Shown here in pieces: positions 9,158-17,067 of a stretch of 64,000 bases of DNA. The DNA lies in contig OY970265.1 of NCBI GenBank assembly GCA_963715675.1, forward strand, positions 1-64,000. Direction: 5' to 3'. Source of the DNA: DASVWZ01 sp963715675 (lineage in GTDB: Bacteria > Acidobacteriota > Terriglobia > Terriglobales > Acidobacteriaceae). Each line of letters opens with the position of its first letter. The first letter of the stretch is position 1. The notes beneath the pieces were generated by a model. The model was not told where the DNA came from and searched no databases. It saw only the letters and a program-made list of their open reading frames with translations. Position numbers and translations under genes: made by a program.

Positions 9158-9910
9158 TCAGCTCCTTTCCCTTGCCGATTTCTCTTGGGCTTCGGCCAGA
9201 GCGACCTGGGCCCGGCGTTGCGTGATCCAATACAGGCCCGAAAGCAAAGCGCCGCCGACCAGGATCACGGTAGGTCCGTCGCCCAAGGCAGTTGCCGTGA
9301 GTACCGGCATCGGCTGCTTGGGTGCCGCAACAAAGCCCAGCTTTTCGAAAGGCACATCGGAGATGAAGAACACCGACGTTCCCCCCGCTTCCTCGCTCCC
9401 ATAGATATGCTTCACGTATTTCGAATCAGCGAGGATGCGGCGCTGCGCTTCTTCGAGGATTTCTTCACGATTGCCCACGATCGATGCCTGCGTAGGACAA
9501 GCCTCCACGCAAGCAGGGGGTTGGCCTTTTGCCTGGCGTCCAGCGCACATATCGCACTTCTTGACGTAAGGCATCAGCTTCGTCCATTCATAGCGGGGCA
9601 CGCTGAACGGACAGGCCACCAAACAGTAACGGCACCCGATACATTTCGATCCGTCATACGTAACCGGGCCGGCAGCGGTTTTCTTGAGCGCGCCCACCAA
9701 ACACGCTGAGGCGCAGGCTGGGTCCTGGCAATGCATGCACATACGCCGGACGAAGCGCTCACCGCGCTCTTCCACGACGGTCAGCGCGGTAGTGGAGAGT
9801 TTCGCTTCGGAATCCATGGGGAATCCGTGGATTTGCTTGCAGGCTTGTTCACAACTCCGGCATCCGACGCACTTCGTCACATCGATCAGGATTGCGGATG
9901 TGGTTGCCAT
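9158..9910 (-). CDS. Four-cluster 4Fe-4S ferredoxin protein (HybA-like) without signal peptide, C-terminal membrane anchor
   Basis: A 250-residue electron carrier with sixteen cysteines in four sets: C14/C17/C20/C24, C58/C61/C66/C70, C90/C93/C96/C100 and C119/C122/C134/C138, as in HybA/NrfC/DmsB subunits. A hydrophobic segment (about 213-230) anchors the C-terminus. HybA normally carries a Tat signal; here the protein begins MATTSAILIDVTKCVGC with no signal, so the clusters probably face the cytoplasm. The start has an aaaggag site. It sits between the GcvH-like gene and the NrfD gene in one operon and should transfer electrons to or from the membrane subunit. Confidence 0.9.
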   Translation of the reverse strand: MATTSAILIDVTKCVGCRSCEQACKQIHGFPMDSEAKLSTTALTVVEERGERFVRRMCMHCQDPACASACLVGALKKTAAGPVTYDGSKCIGCRYCLVACPFSVPRYEWTKLMPYVKKCDMCAGRQAKGQPPACVEACPTQASIVGNREEILEEAQRRILADSKYVKHIYGSEEAGGTSVFFISDVPFEKLGFVAAPKQPMPVLTATALGDGPTVILVGGALLSGLYWITQRRAQVALAEAQEKSARERS

Positions 9911-9941
9911 TGATGGTTCTCCTTTCTGTGTCTAACCGCCA

Positions 9942-10604
9942 CTACGACAAGAACAACTCTTTCACCACTTTCTGTCGCAACTCCGGGGCAAGCTGCGGCA
10001 GTAAGCCACTGATCGGATGTCCGCCATCCTGGGCCAATGCCGGTGAGAGCTTCGATAACATCGCATTGAGCCGGGTTAGGTTGTTCTGCATCCAGGGCGC
10101 AACCATCCCACCCTGCACCAGGTTCTTCTGATTGATGGCCAGGTCCGGAGACTTTACCATCGCGATCCAGCCGTTCTTGTAGGGATCCTGAGTGATCAGA
10201 CCCGGCTCCTGAAGTGCATCGTTGTTGATTGCCATCACGACACCTTCGACCGGGGAGAGCAAATCCAGCGTGGTACCAGCGCTGCTTAGGGTGATCAGCT
10301 TCTGCCCCTGACGAACCCAGCGGTTGACTCCGCATACCTCAACGTGGTCGATCTTCCCGATCAGATTAGCGACGAACTGATCCACCCCGACTCGCGCATC
10401 CTCGGAGCTCTCCTTCATTGCCCACATATGTCCAAAATGGAAACAATACCCCTGTGGGATCTCAAACCCGTACTCGGATTTCACCCTCGGGGCTTGCGGC
10501 GCGACCACGATTTGGGGCCGCACTACAGGTTGCACTTGCGGTTGGCGGAAATAGCTGATGCTCATGATCAGCAGAAACATCAGCAAAACAAACAGGATGG
10601 ACAT
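9942..10604 (-). CDS. Membrane-anchored GcvH-like protein lacking the lipoyl lysine
   Basis: A 220-residue protein, first gene of the redox operon (site gagaggag). Residues 1-18 form one transmembrane segment, a Pro/Val linker follows, then a glycine-cleavage-H-like domain: GYCFHFGHMWAMKE, VANLIGKIDHVEV, and SSAGTTLDLLSPVEGVVMAINNDAL...DPYKNGWIAMVK. In true GcvH the lipoylated lysine lies seven residues before the SPV motif; here that position is a glycine and no lysine is near, so it cannot carry lipoate in the usual way. A C-terminal extension of about 60 residues follows. The role in an NrfD complex is unknown; a structural or docking subunit is my inference. Confidence 0.78.
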   Translation of the reverse strand: MSILFVLLMFLLIMSISYFRQPQVQPVVRPQIVVAPQAPRVKSEYGFEIPQGYCFHFGHMWAMKESSEDARVGVDQFVANLIGKIDHVEVCGVNRWVRQGQKLITLSSAGTTLDLLSPVEGVVMAINNDALQEPGLITQDPYKNGWIAMVKSPDLAINQKNLVQGGMVAPWMQNNLTRLNAMLSKLSPALAQDGGHPISGLLPQLAPELRQKVVKELFLS

Positions 10605-10952
10605 AGAGACTCCTCTCCCGATTCGACCCTGATGGCTGTTATCCGACGCCTCTTTCGCGCCTGCTTGCGTCTTTTTTCAGTGCACGTGGAGGGCAAACCC
10701 GATTTCTGATGCGATGTGTTGCAGTCCATGGACTTACACGAAAACGAACTTGCTGGAGGGGGGTACACCGCTGCATTCTGCAGTGGTCAGAGCATCTTGC
10801 ATGAGCGGCGCCAGGCATCCCGCGCGGCCCCCGGGAGATTTGGACAACCAGGGCCACAGCACTTTGCTCAGCTTGAAGAATGTTTCGGATTCCAAGAAGC
10901 GCCTCTCCGCCGCAAAGAACAAAGCGCTAACATTGATCTATCGGAGACCATC
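10605..10952. other. Divergent promoter region between redox operon and nickel-transport operon
   Basis: 348 bases between the GcvH-like start (minus) and the ferredoxin-methyltransferase start (plus). The plus frame is open back to 10716, but that extension has no recognisable sequence. I see no riboswitch-like structure. The promoters of both operons must lie here, so shared control is plausible. Confidence 0.5.
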
Positions 10953-12314
10953 ATGGAACCGTTTCGCTTTCATCTTTTCGTCTGCACGCAGCAAAAGCCG
11001 GAAGGTGTGCCCTCCTGCCCGGCCCGCGGGTCGTTTACTGTGCTCGGCGCGCTGGACCGCGAGTTACAGGCTCGCGGCCTCAACAACGACGTACAACTCA
11101 CGACCTGCGGCTGCATGGGACTGTGTGATGAAGGTCCAGTGATGGTCGTCTATCCGGCCGGAGTGTGGTACCGGCGTGTGCAACCGTCTGATGTATCGGA
11201 AATCGTCGGGGCGCATCTATGCGATGGCAAGCCCGTCGATCGTCTGGTATGGAACGATGCCACTGCGATGAAGGCCATGGCGGTGGAGCACGGAGAGAAG
11301 TTCCATGCTGCGATGGCTGCCCGCGACAAAGCGGGGACGTTGCCTGATCGCCTCGATCAGATGATCCGCGGCTTCATGCCGAGTCGTTGCATTCTTACAG
11401 CGCTCGAACTCGACGTCTTTACCGCCGTCGGGGATGGGGCCAATGCCGAACAGATCGGGACGAGGATCGGCGCTAACTCACGCGCTGCAGGCAGGCTGCT
11501 GAACGCGCTCGTTTCCCTGGGATTGCTTTCGAAGAACGGCGACGACTACAAGAACACACCCGAGTCAGCACGATTTTTCGTTCAGGGCTCCAAAGATAAC
11601 CACCGCAATGGCCTGCTGCACACCGCCAACATCTGGCATCGCTGGAGCACACTGACCGATGCCGTGCGCCGTGGCGCCCGTGTTCCCATCGATCGCGACA
11701 ACACCCCCGAATGGACGCGCAACTTCATTGCTGGCATGCAACGCCACGCCAAAGATCGTGCTCCGCTTGTTGTGAAGGCACTGGGCACAGCCGGGGTTCG
11801 CCGCATCCTCGATCTCGGCGGCGGCTCCGGCGCATATTCCATCGCATTTGCCAAAACTTGTCGGGATGTGCAGTGCGAGGTCCTTGACCTACCGGAGGTT
11901 GTACCGCTGACCGCAGAATATGTCAGACAGGCCGGCGTTTCCACACAAGTGAGGCTTCGCCCTGGAGACATGCTCCAGGACGAGTTTGGATCCGGCTACG
12001 ACATCATCATGCTGAACGCAATCTGCCACATGTTCTCCGAGGAGCAGAACCGGGACATTTTCCGCCGAGCACACAAGGCGCTCGCGCCGAACGGCCGCCT
12101 GGTGGTGCAGGACTTTATCCTCAATTCCGACAAAGCCGGGCCTCAGCATGCGGCACTGCTCTCACTGAACATGCTCGTTGCCACCGACGCCGGTGCCAGC
12201 TATAGCAAGAGCGAATACGCCGCCTGGATGAAGGCGGCGGGGTTCCCCGAGGTATCCCGCATCAATCTGCCCGGGCCTAGCGGACTGATTGTGGGTCGGC
12301 ATACTTTCGGGTGA
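10953..12314 (+). CDS. Fusion of a thioredoxin-like 2Fe-2S ferredoxin and an O-methyltransferase-type SAM domain
   Basis: A 453-residue protein from ATG 10953. Residues 1-100 are a thioredoxin-fold ferredoxin (HLFVC11..SC22P, TTCGC54MGLC58DEGPVMVVYP), with the spacing expected for one 2Fe-2S cluster. Residues about 133-205 form a winged-helix dimerisation domain (RGFMPSRCILTALELDVF) and 265-450 a SAM-dependent methyltransferase domain of the acetylserotonin/hydroxyneurosporene type with motif I ILDLGGGSGAYS. It heads the plus-strand operon with the nickel/cobalt transporter genes and is divergent from the NrfD operon. The substrate is unknown; the ferredoxin domain implies a redox-linked step. 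The fusion is continuous, with no frameshift at the joint. Confidence 0.85.
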   Translation: MEPFRFHLFVCTQQKPEGVPSCPARGSFTVLGALDRELQARGLNNDVQLTTCGCMGLCDEGPVMVVYPAGVWYRRVQPSDVSEIVGAHLCDGKPVDRLVWNDATAMKAMAVEHGEKFHAAMAARDKAGTLPDRLDQMIRGFMPSRCILTALELDVFTAVGDGANAEQIGTRIGANSRAAGRLLNALVSLGLLSKNGDDYKNTPESARFFVQGSKDNHRNGLLHTANIWHRWSTLTDAVRRGARVPIDRDNTPEWTRNFIAGMQRHAKDRAPLVVKALGTAGVRRILDLGGGSGAYSIAFAKTCRDVQCEVLDLPEVVPLTAEYVRQAGVSTQVRLRPGDMLQDEFGSGYDIIMLNAICHMFSEEQNRDIFRRAHKALAPNGRLVVQDFILNSDKAGPQHAALLSLNMLVATDAGASYSKSEYAAWMKAAGFPEVSRINLPGPSGLIVGRHTFG

Positions 12315-12384
12315 CGGCCGCGCATCGCGCCCGTGGAATGACCTTGCATCTGAAGGAAAACCCCGGTAGAAATTTGACCAGATC

Positions 12385-13470
12385 ATGCACATTCCTGATG
12401 GTTACCTCAGCCCGTCGACCTGCGCGACCCTCTATCTGTTGGCAGCTTCGGGCTGGTATGCGGCCCTGAAGCGCATCAAGCAGCTTCTGGCCACGCGCGC
12501 TATTCCGCTGATCTCGGTGTTTGCGGCATTCTCTTTTGTTGTGATGATGTTCAACGTGCCGCTGCCGGGAGGAACCACCGGCCATGCGGTGGGTGTTGGA
12601 GTCGCCGCGATCGTGCTCGGCCCCTGGGGTTCGATTCTTGCCATTTCGATCGCTCTCGCGATTCAAGCGTTGTTCTTCGGCGACGGCGGAATCACCACGC
12701 TGGGCGCCAATTGCTTCAACATGGCGATGGTCGGGTCGTTTACGGCTTATGTGGTTTACCGGGGAATCGCCGCGAGGTCGAACCTGGGTTCTCGCCAGCG
12801 AGTGCTGGCGGCAGCCATTGCCGGTTATGTTGCCATCAATGCTTCGGCCATGGTTACAGCCATTGAACTGGGAATTCAGCCCATGCTCTGTCATGACGCC
12901 AGCGGCACGCCCCTCTACGCGCCATATCCGTTGCAGGTGGCCATTCCAGCGATGATGATCGGACATCTGACGTTTGCAGGACTGGCGGAAGCGGCGATAT
13001 CGGCGGGCATGGTGTCCTATCTGCAGCGGGCGGATTTAGGCCTTCTTCGAGGAGTCAGTGGTGTGGTTCCGATTCCTGGGCCGGCGGCACTGGGCGCGAG
13101 CGCCGAACGGTCGCTAAGGCGGCTATGGTGGGCAGTGGCGGTCCTGATGTTGCTTACGCCTCTGGGTATCCTAGCGGCAGGCAGTGCCTGGGGCGAATGG
13201 TCTTCTGCCGATTTGAGGAATCCTCGCACTCGGGATCAGGTCGGAGCCGCATCCGGGAACCACGCGCTTCCACCCTCCGTCCCGGCAGGGATCCAAAGGC
13301 TATCGACGGTGTGGACGGCGCCGTTCCCGGGCTACGCGCCGAAGTTCATCAAGAGTCCAAGCTTTGGATATTTGCTGTCGGCGATGTTCGGGGTGGGTTT
13401 CCTGGTTCTGACGTCGCTGGTCGCGCGAGAGGTTGGCAGAAAATGGCCCGGGAGGAACCCGCAGTCATGA
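12385..13470 (+). CDS. ECF nickel/cobalt transporter substrate-binding membrane protein, MN fusion (CbiM/NikM plus NikN-like part)
   Basis: A 361-residue S component. It begins MHIPDGYLSP, whose His2 and N-terminus bind the metal ion in CbiM/NikM. Six to seven helices follow (residues 1-220, including GGTTGHAVGVGVAAIVLGPW and FFGDGGITTLGAN). The C-terminal part (about 245-361) has two helices around a soluble loop, like CbiN/NikN or PDGLE domains, so M and N are fused. It is the second gene of the operon and overlaps the Q gene by ATGA. Nickel is favoured over cobalt by the His-rich ATPase tail and the nearby hydrogenase-type redox genes. Confidence 0.9.
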   Translation: MHIPDGYLSPSTCATLYLLAASGWYAALKRIKQLLATRAIPLISVFAAFSFVVMMFNVPLPGGTTGHAVGVGVAAIVLGPWGSILAISIALAIQALFFGDGGITTLGANCFNMAMVGSFTAYVVYRGIAARSNLGSRQRVLAAAIAGYVAINASAMVTAIELGIQPMLCHDASGTPLYAPYPLQVAIPAMMIGHLTFAGLAEAAISAGMVSYLQRADLGLLRGVSGVVPIPGPAALGASAERSLRRLWWAVAVLMLLTPLGILAAGSAWGEWSSADLRNPRTRDQVGAASGNHALPPSVPAGIQRLSTVWTAPFPGYAPKFIKSPSFGYLLSAMFGVGFLVLTSLVAREVGRKWPGRNPQS

Positions 13471-14285
13471 GCCGACATTCTTTTCTCGAAACGACGCTTC
13501 AGGGCTTTGCTCGAGCGGTGTCGAAAGCTCTCCAGTCGGAACACGCCGCAACTCAACCGGGCCTGCTGCAGGAACTTGATCCTCGCGTCCGCCTGATCGG
13601 AGTCCTTGCTCTCGTGGTTTCAGTGATTCTCTGTCGACGGATCGAGGCGGTTGTGGTCCTTTTGTTCGTCGCAATTGGAACTGCGGTGGCTTCGCGGGTG
13701 AGCCTCGGGTCACTGGCAAAGCGGGTCTGGCTTGTAGTGCTGGGCTTCTCGGGCGTGATCGCGCTGCCCGCCTTGTTTCTTACTCCCGGAGATCCGCTTT
13801 TCGCAGCACCGGCACTGCACCTGTCCATCTCTGTCCAAGGGGTGCGAACGGCTTTGTTGCTGGTCCTGCGAGTGGAAACAACGGCTACCCTGACTACGAT
13901 GCTGGTGCTTTCGACTGCCTGGACCCACATTTTGAAGGCGCTCCGGTCGCTGTATGTTCCTGCCGAGATCGTCACCATGCTCGCAATGACGCACCGCTAC
14001 GTGTTCTTGCTCATTGAAACCGCCAACCAGATGTTCGAGTCGAGGCAGAGCCGGACAGTCGGCGCGTTGAGCGGTTCTGAGCAACGCAAAATGACCGCCC
14101 GAACCGCCGGAGTGCTGCTGAGCAAGAGCATCGAACTCAGCCACGAGGTGTACCTGGCCATGGTGTCGCGAGGCTTCCGGGGAGAAGTCTGGATCTTGAC
14201 GGAGTTTCGACTGAAACCGCGCGACTACGCCGGCCTGACTGCCTTCCTCTTTGTTGGCTGCCTGGCTGTGTGGATGGGGAGGTAG
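13467..14285 (+). CDS. ECF transporter T component (CbiQ/NikQ)
   Basis: A 272-residue transmembrane coupling protein that links the metal-binding component to the ATPase. The start at ATG 13467 overlaps the stop of the MN gene (ATGA). Hallmarks are LDPRVRLIGVLALVVS near residue 35, several hydrophobic helices, and the Ala/Arg-box MVSRGFRGEV that contacts the ATPase. Length and position between M and O are typical. The longer frame upstream of 13467 lies inside the MN gene and is not used. Confidence 0.9.
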   Translation: MSRHSFLETTLQGFARAVSKALQSEHAATQPGLLQELDPRVRLIGVLALVVSVILCRRIEAVVVLLFVAIGTAVASRVSLGSLAKRVWLVVLGFSGVIALPALFLTPGDPLFAAPALHLSISVQGVRTALLLVLRVETTATLTTMLVLSTAWTHILKALRSLYVPAEIVTMLAMTHRYVFLLIETANQMFESRQSRTVGALSGSEQRKMTARTAGVLLSKSIELSHEVYLAMVSRGFRGEVWILTEFRLKPRDYAGLTAFLFVGCLAVWMGR

Positions 14286-14292
14286 GCGAGAA

Positions 14293-15105
14293 TTGATATC
14301 AATCTTCGATGTGCAAAACGTCAGCTTTTCTTATGAAGCGATCCCGGCAATCCGTGGACTTACGCTCCACATCGGAGAAGGGGACCGGGTTGCACTGCTT
14401 GGCCCGAACGGTTCCGGCAAGTCCACGCTGCTGCGAATTTTGGATGCGCTCTATTTTCCGTCGGCCGGTTCGGTGACATTCAAGGGCGACGCGCTCACCC
14501 CAGAGCATTTTCAGCAGGACAAGTTCTCTTTGAATTTCCGCCGGCGCGTCGCGCTCGTGTTTCAGAATCCCGATGTCCAGCTGTTCAATCCGACCGTATT
14601 CGACGAAGTCGCGTACGGTCCTTTGCAGATGCAATGGAGCAGGGAAGAGGTGATGCGGCGAGTGGATGAGACGCTGGAATTCATGTCCATTTCGCATCTG
14701 AGGGACCGCCCTCCTTACCGGTTGTCCGGGGGGGAGAAAAAGCGGGTTGCCCTGGCCTCCGTCCTGGTCCTTGACCCCGAGGTTCTGCTTCTCGATGAGC
14801 CCACCGCAACCCTTGATCCGAAGAGCCAGAGCCAGGTCGTAGACCTGATTCAACAGTGGAAAGGCACGGCAAAGACCGTGATCACGGCAACTCATCAACT
14901 GGAGATTGTCGAGGACATCGCGGATCGCGTTTTAGTGCTTGAGGCGGGCACCGTCATTGCTCAAGGAACGCCATCGGAAATTCTCTCGAACACCGACTTG
15001 CTGCTGAGGGCAAACCTCATCCATGCGCATCGCCATTCCCACGGCCGTGTGGTGCATTCCCATCCCCACTTTCACGGGCAATCTGGTCATGACCACGAAC
15101 ACTAA
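14293..15105 (+). CDS. ECF transporter ATP-binding protein (CbiO/NikO) with His-rich C-terminus
   Basis: A 270-residue ATPase energising nickel/cobalt uptake. The start is probably TTG 14293, preceded by gaggtaggcgag and seven bases after the Q stop; an upstream in-frame ATG at 14251 lies within the Q gene. Motifs: Walker A GPNGSGKST, Q-loop FQNPDVQLF, signature LSGGEKKR, Walker B VLLLDEPTATLD and switch His in TATHQ. The last 30 residues hold eleven histidines (HAHRHSHG, HSHPHFHG, HDHEH), a metal-binding tail not needed for ATPase activity that points to nickel handling. Last gene of the operon. Confidence 0.92.
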   Translation: MISIFDVQNVSFSYEAIPAIRGLTLHIGEGDRVALLGPNGSGKSTLLRILDALYFPSAGSVTFKGDALTPEHFQQDKFSLNFRRRVALVFQNPDVQLFNPTVFDEVAYGPLQMQWSREEVMRRVDETLEFMSISHLRDRPPYRLSGGEKKRVALASVLVLDPEVLLLDEPTATLDPKSQSQVVDLIQQWKGTAKTVITATHQLEIVEDIADRVLVLEAGTVIAQGTPSEILSNTDLLLRANLIHAHRHSHGRVVHSHPHFHGQSGHDHEH

Positions 15106-15171
15106 GCGCGGGGACGGTGGATTCGAGGCTCAGCGAGCCGGAACTTGAGGGGGAGGAAGGGCTGAAAAAAT

Positions 15172-15217
15172 TTTGGCTGCCCCCCAGGGATTCGAACCCC
15201 GATATGCTGATCCAGAG
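15172..15217. repeat. Left attachment repeat (duplicated 3' end of tRNA-Gln)
   Basis: 46 bases identical to 17619-17664. It corresponds to the 3' part of the tRNA-Gln gene from the anticodon loop through CCA, without the rest of the tRNA. Such a duplicated tRNA end is the signature of integrase-mediated insertion; this copy is the displaced original end. Confidence 0.88.
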
Positions 15218-15567
15218 CAGGTAGTTCAGAAATGGCCTTACTCATGTGTGTTGCTTATGAACCCACACAGTTCATAACCTCTTGCCCTGCAAGAACCAAA
15301 CTAGGTTTTTCAAACGGTTCCATGCCCTGCTCAGGTGTGAATTGTAACGCGTGTGTTTGCAACCACATGCATACAAGAAGGGCCGGATCAACATATCAGA
15401 AACAGGCAGTTTCACCCGTCGAGAATTTGCCACGCCACCGTTGGAGTCAATGAGCGTTGTGGCGATTTAACACCAACCGAGCATCGGAAGAAAATAGGCG
15501 GTTGGTAATTTCCTGTTGCGTCGGAGGCGCGCCAGCGCTACTATTTGTGTGAGCGACACAAGCTAAT

Positions 15568-15604
15568 GAGAAGCTCCGGCGACAACCGGAGCTTCTCTGT
15601 TTTT
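15568..15604. terminator. Perfect 12-bp-stem terminator inside the element
   Basis: GAGAAGCTCCGG, six-base loop, CCGGAGCTTCTC, then TGTTTTT. Very strong rho-independent terminator for plus-strand transcription entering from the left, insulating the genes that follow. Confidence 0.9.
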
Positions 15605-15658
15605 GGGGAATAATGGCACATAAGAATTCAGATTTCTCTTCCGAAAAGAGTCTGCCGC

Positions 15659-15865
15659 TTGGTTCGCGAAGGAAAACTGCCGCGAGCCTTTCGCGCGAAA
15701 GCCGTTCACGAGCACCTGAGTGGGGAATTCGCGCTCACGTATCTCAATACCGTCTTGGCGAACAACTGCGAAGGTACTGGTAACTACGTGAGCCGGGGAC
15801 AACATGCGTGGTTCAGGCGACTCTCGGAAGGTTTATACGAGGTGATTGACCATGCAGAGGAATGA
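15659..15865 (+). CDS. Small element protein with winged-helix-like pattern
   Basis: 68 residues from a TTG start; the frame is open back to the TAA at 15611 and could begin at ATT or ATA codons. The sequence (LPRAFRAKAVHEHLSGEFALTYLNTVLANNCEG, then TGNYVSRGQHAWFRRLSEGLYEVI) looks like a short helical region followed by a beta-hairpin, similar to winged-helix domains found at the end of some restriction-related proteins. That resemblance is an impression only. Its end overlaps the next gene, suggesting coupling. Confidence 0.5.
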   Translation: MVREGKLPRAFRAKAVHEHLSGEFALTYLNTVLANNCEGTGNYVSRGQHAWFRRLSEGLYEVIDHAEE

Positions 15866-16103
15866 GGACTACAAGGATTGTTCGCTCGACGCTGGAAGCA
15901 ACGAGTTACAAGCCGGAGGCTACGACGCTGAGGTCTTCATCGCTCAGTTCCACGATGGCGAAGCCCTCGTCACGAGGTTCGTGCTCCAAGAAACCTTCGA
16001 GACTGGCGAGGCTGCTCTCAACGCGGCCCTCGAAGTCGGTCGTCACAAAGTTGACATTGGATTCGAGCCTGAGTTCACCACATCCGACATCCCGGCTCAG
16101 TAA
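15852..16103 (+). CDS. Small hypothetical protein of the element
   Basis: 83 residues starting at ATG 15852, chosen because GAGGTG (15838-15843) lies at the right distance. Acidic, with one central amphipathic stretch (AEVFIAQFHDGEALVTRFVLQETFETGEAALNAALEVG). It overlaps the preceding frame by 14 bases, so the two are probably co-translated. No family recognised. Confidence 0.5.
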   Translation: MQRNEDYKDCSLDAGSNELQAGGYDAEVFIAQFHDGEALVTRFVLQETFETGEAALNAALEVGRHKVDIGFEPEFTTSDIPAQ

Positions 16104-16110
16104 CACCATT

Positions 16111-16677
16111 TTATTTTGTAGTCTTCTTCGGCTGATCTGGGAAGCAGCTTGGTATCAGCCCCATATCGGCAAGGATGGCACTGGCCAGTGTGTGCTCGTA
16201 AAATCGCATAGTGTACGGCCCGATTTCTTCCCGCACGTCCATGACGGTGTGCCCCCAAGTGTCGCCAACATCTCGGAATTTGGAACTCGCAAGAGTCCCC
16301 ATAGACGAAGCGTCTGTAGCGAGATGGCCAATCTCATCAAGGCTTGATCCTACTTCCTCCAAACTGCTATAGAGCGACACATCGTTTGCAAGAGAGTCTT
16401 TGCCTGACAGGTTTTTAATGTCACCCGATAGCTGTTTAATATCACGATCCAGCAACTCCACAATCTTAAGCGCTGCTGAGTCTATCCTGTAGGAAGGATT
16501 CAGGCTGCTGCGGTACTGATTTATCCGAGCCTGCCAGTTCGCGAGGTCGTGCTCAAGATCATGGGTGAATGTCGCCAATTCGGTCGCGGACATTCTTTTC
16601 AACTGTGGTTTTTGCTGCGCCACAACTGGCGTGCCGAAGGCGAATAGAAGCAATGCTGTCCAGAAGACGGTACGCAT
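16111..16677 (-). CDS. Exported helical protein of unknown function
   Basis: 188 residues beginning with a clear signal peptide (MRTVFWTALLLFAFGTPVVAQ) and then largely helical sequence with regular leucines (DLEHDLANWQARINQYRSS, LKIVELLDRDIKQLSGDIKNL). No catalytic motif. It is located inside the tRNA-Gln element and transcribed opposite to the two small genes before it, ending eight bases after them. Possibly an accessory cargo gene. Confidence 0.65.
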   Translation of the reverse strand: MRTVFWTALLLFAFGTPVVAQQKPQLKRMSATELATFTHDLEHDLANWQARINQYRSSLNPSYRIDSAALKIVELLDRDIKQLSGDIKNLSGKDSLANDVSLYSSLEEVGSSLDEIGHLATDASSMGTLASSKFRDVGDTWGHTVMDVREEIGPYTMRFYEHTLASAILADMGLIPSCFPDQPKKTTK

Positions 16678-16791
16678 GGTTCTTATGCTCCGGTGAATGC
16701 CGAGAAGTATACACCGTTGTGACCGGACAACCAGTGATGAGCGCAGCTGGTGGAAATAGGCTACTTGAGAATTACTGGCGTATCGCTGGTG

Positions 16792-17010
16792 CTATCTAAC
16801 CTCCTTTAGCAGATCACTCGGGGGCACCTTCAATGCTCTTGCGATCTTTACGATGTTAAGAAGACTGACGTTTCGCTCGCCCCGTTCGATGCCTCCGATG
16901 TATGTCCAATGCAATTGCGCCTTTTCTGCGAGTTTTTCTTGAGAAAACCCAAGCGCAAGCCTCCGCTTCCGCATTGCTTGTCCAAGCACAATTTGTGGAT
17001 CATCTGTCAC
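16792..17010 (-). CDS. XRE-family HTH regulator
   Basis: A 72-residue single-domain DNA-binding protein: LGQAMRKRRLALGFSQEKLAEKAQLHWTYIGGIERGERN followed by LLNIVKIARALKVPPSDLL, a classic Cro/C1-type helix-turn-helix. It is divergent from the HTH gene at 17068 across a 57-base gap with an obvious promoter and repeated sequence, so it is a likely repressor or switch protein of the element. Confidence 0.88.
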   Translation of the reverse strand: MTDDPQIVLGQAMRKRRLALGFSQEKLAEKAQLHWTYIGGIERGERNVSLLNIVKIARALKVPPSDLLKEVR

Positions 17011-17029
17011 GAATTAAAATTGTGCCGAG

Positions 17030-17067
17030 TTGACAGACTATAAGTCTAGAGACTATAAGTATTAGCG
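17030..17067 (+). promoter_or_regulatory. Promoter and 11-bp direct repeats between the divergent HTH genes
   Basis: TTGACA at 17030-17035 and CTATAA at 17053-17058 are 17 bases apart, a near-consensus sigma-70 promoter. AGACTATAAGT occurs twice (17035-17045 and 17050-17060), overlapping both promoter boxes, so it is a likely operator. The -10 box ends only nine bases before the ATG at 17068 and no ribosome site is present, implying a leaderless transcript. Confidence 0.7.

Noticed and set aside
12385..15105. A nickel/cobalt or cobalamin riboswitch upstream of the transporter genes
   Set aside because: Only 70 bases separate the MN gene from the preceding gene, and the region before 10953 shows no matching structure.
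15232..15453. Open frame (73 codons) at the left of the tRNA element
   Set aside because: No ribosome site, unnatural cysteine-rich composition, and it begins within bases of the attachment repeat.
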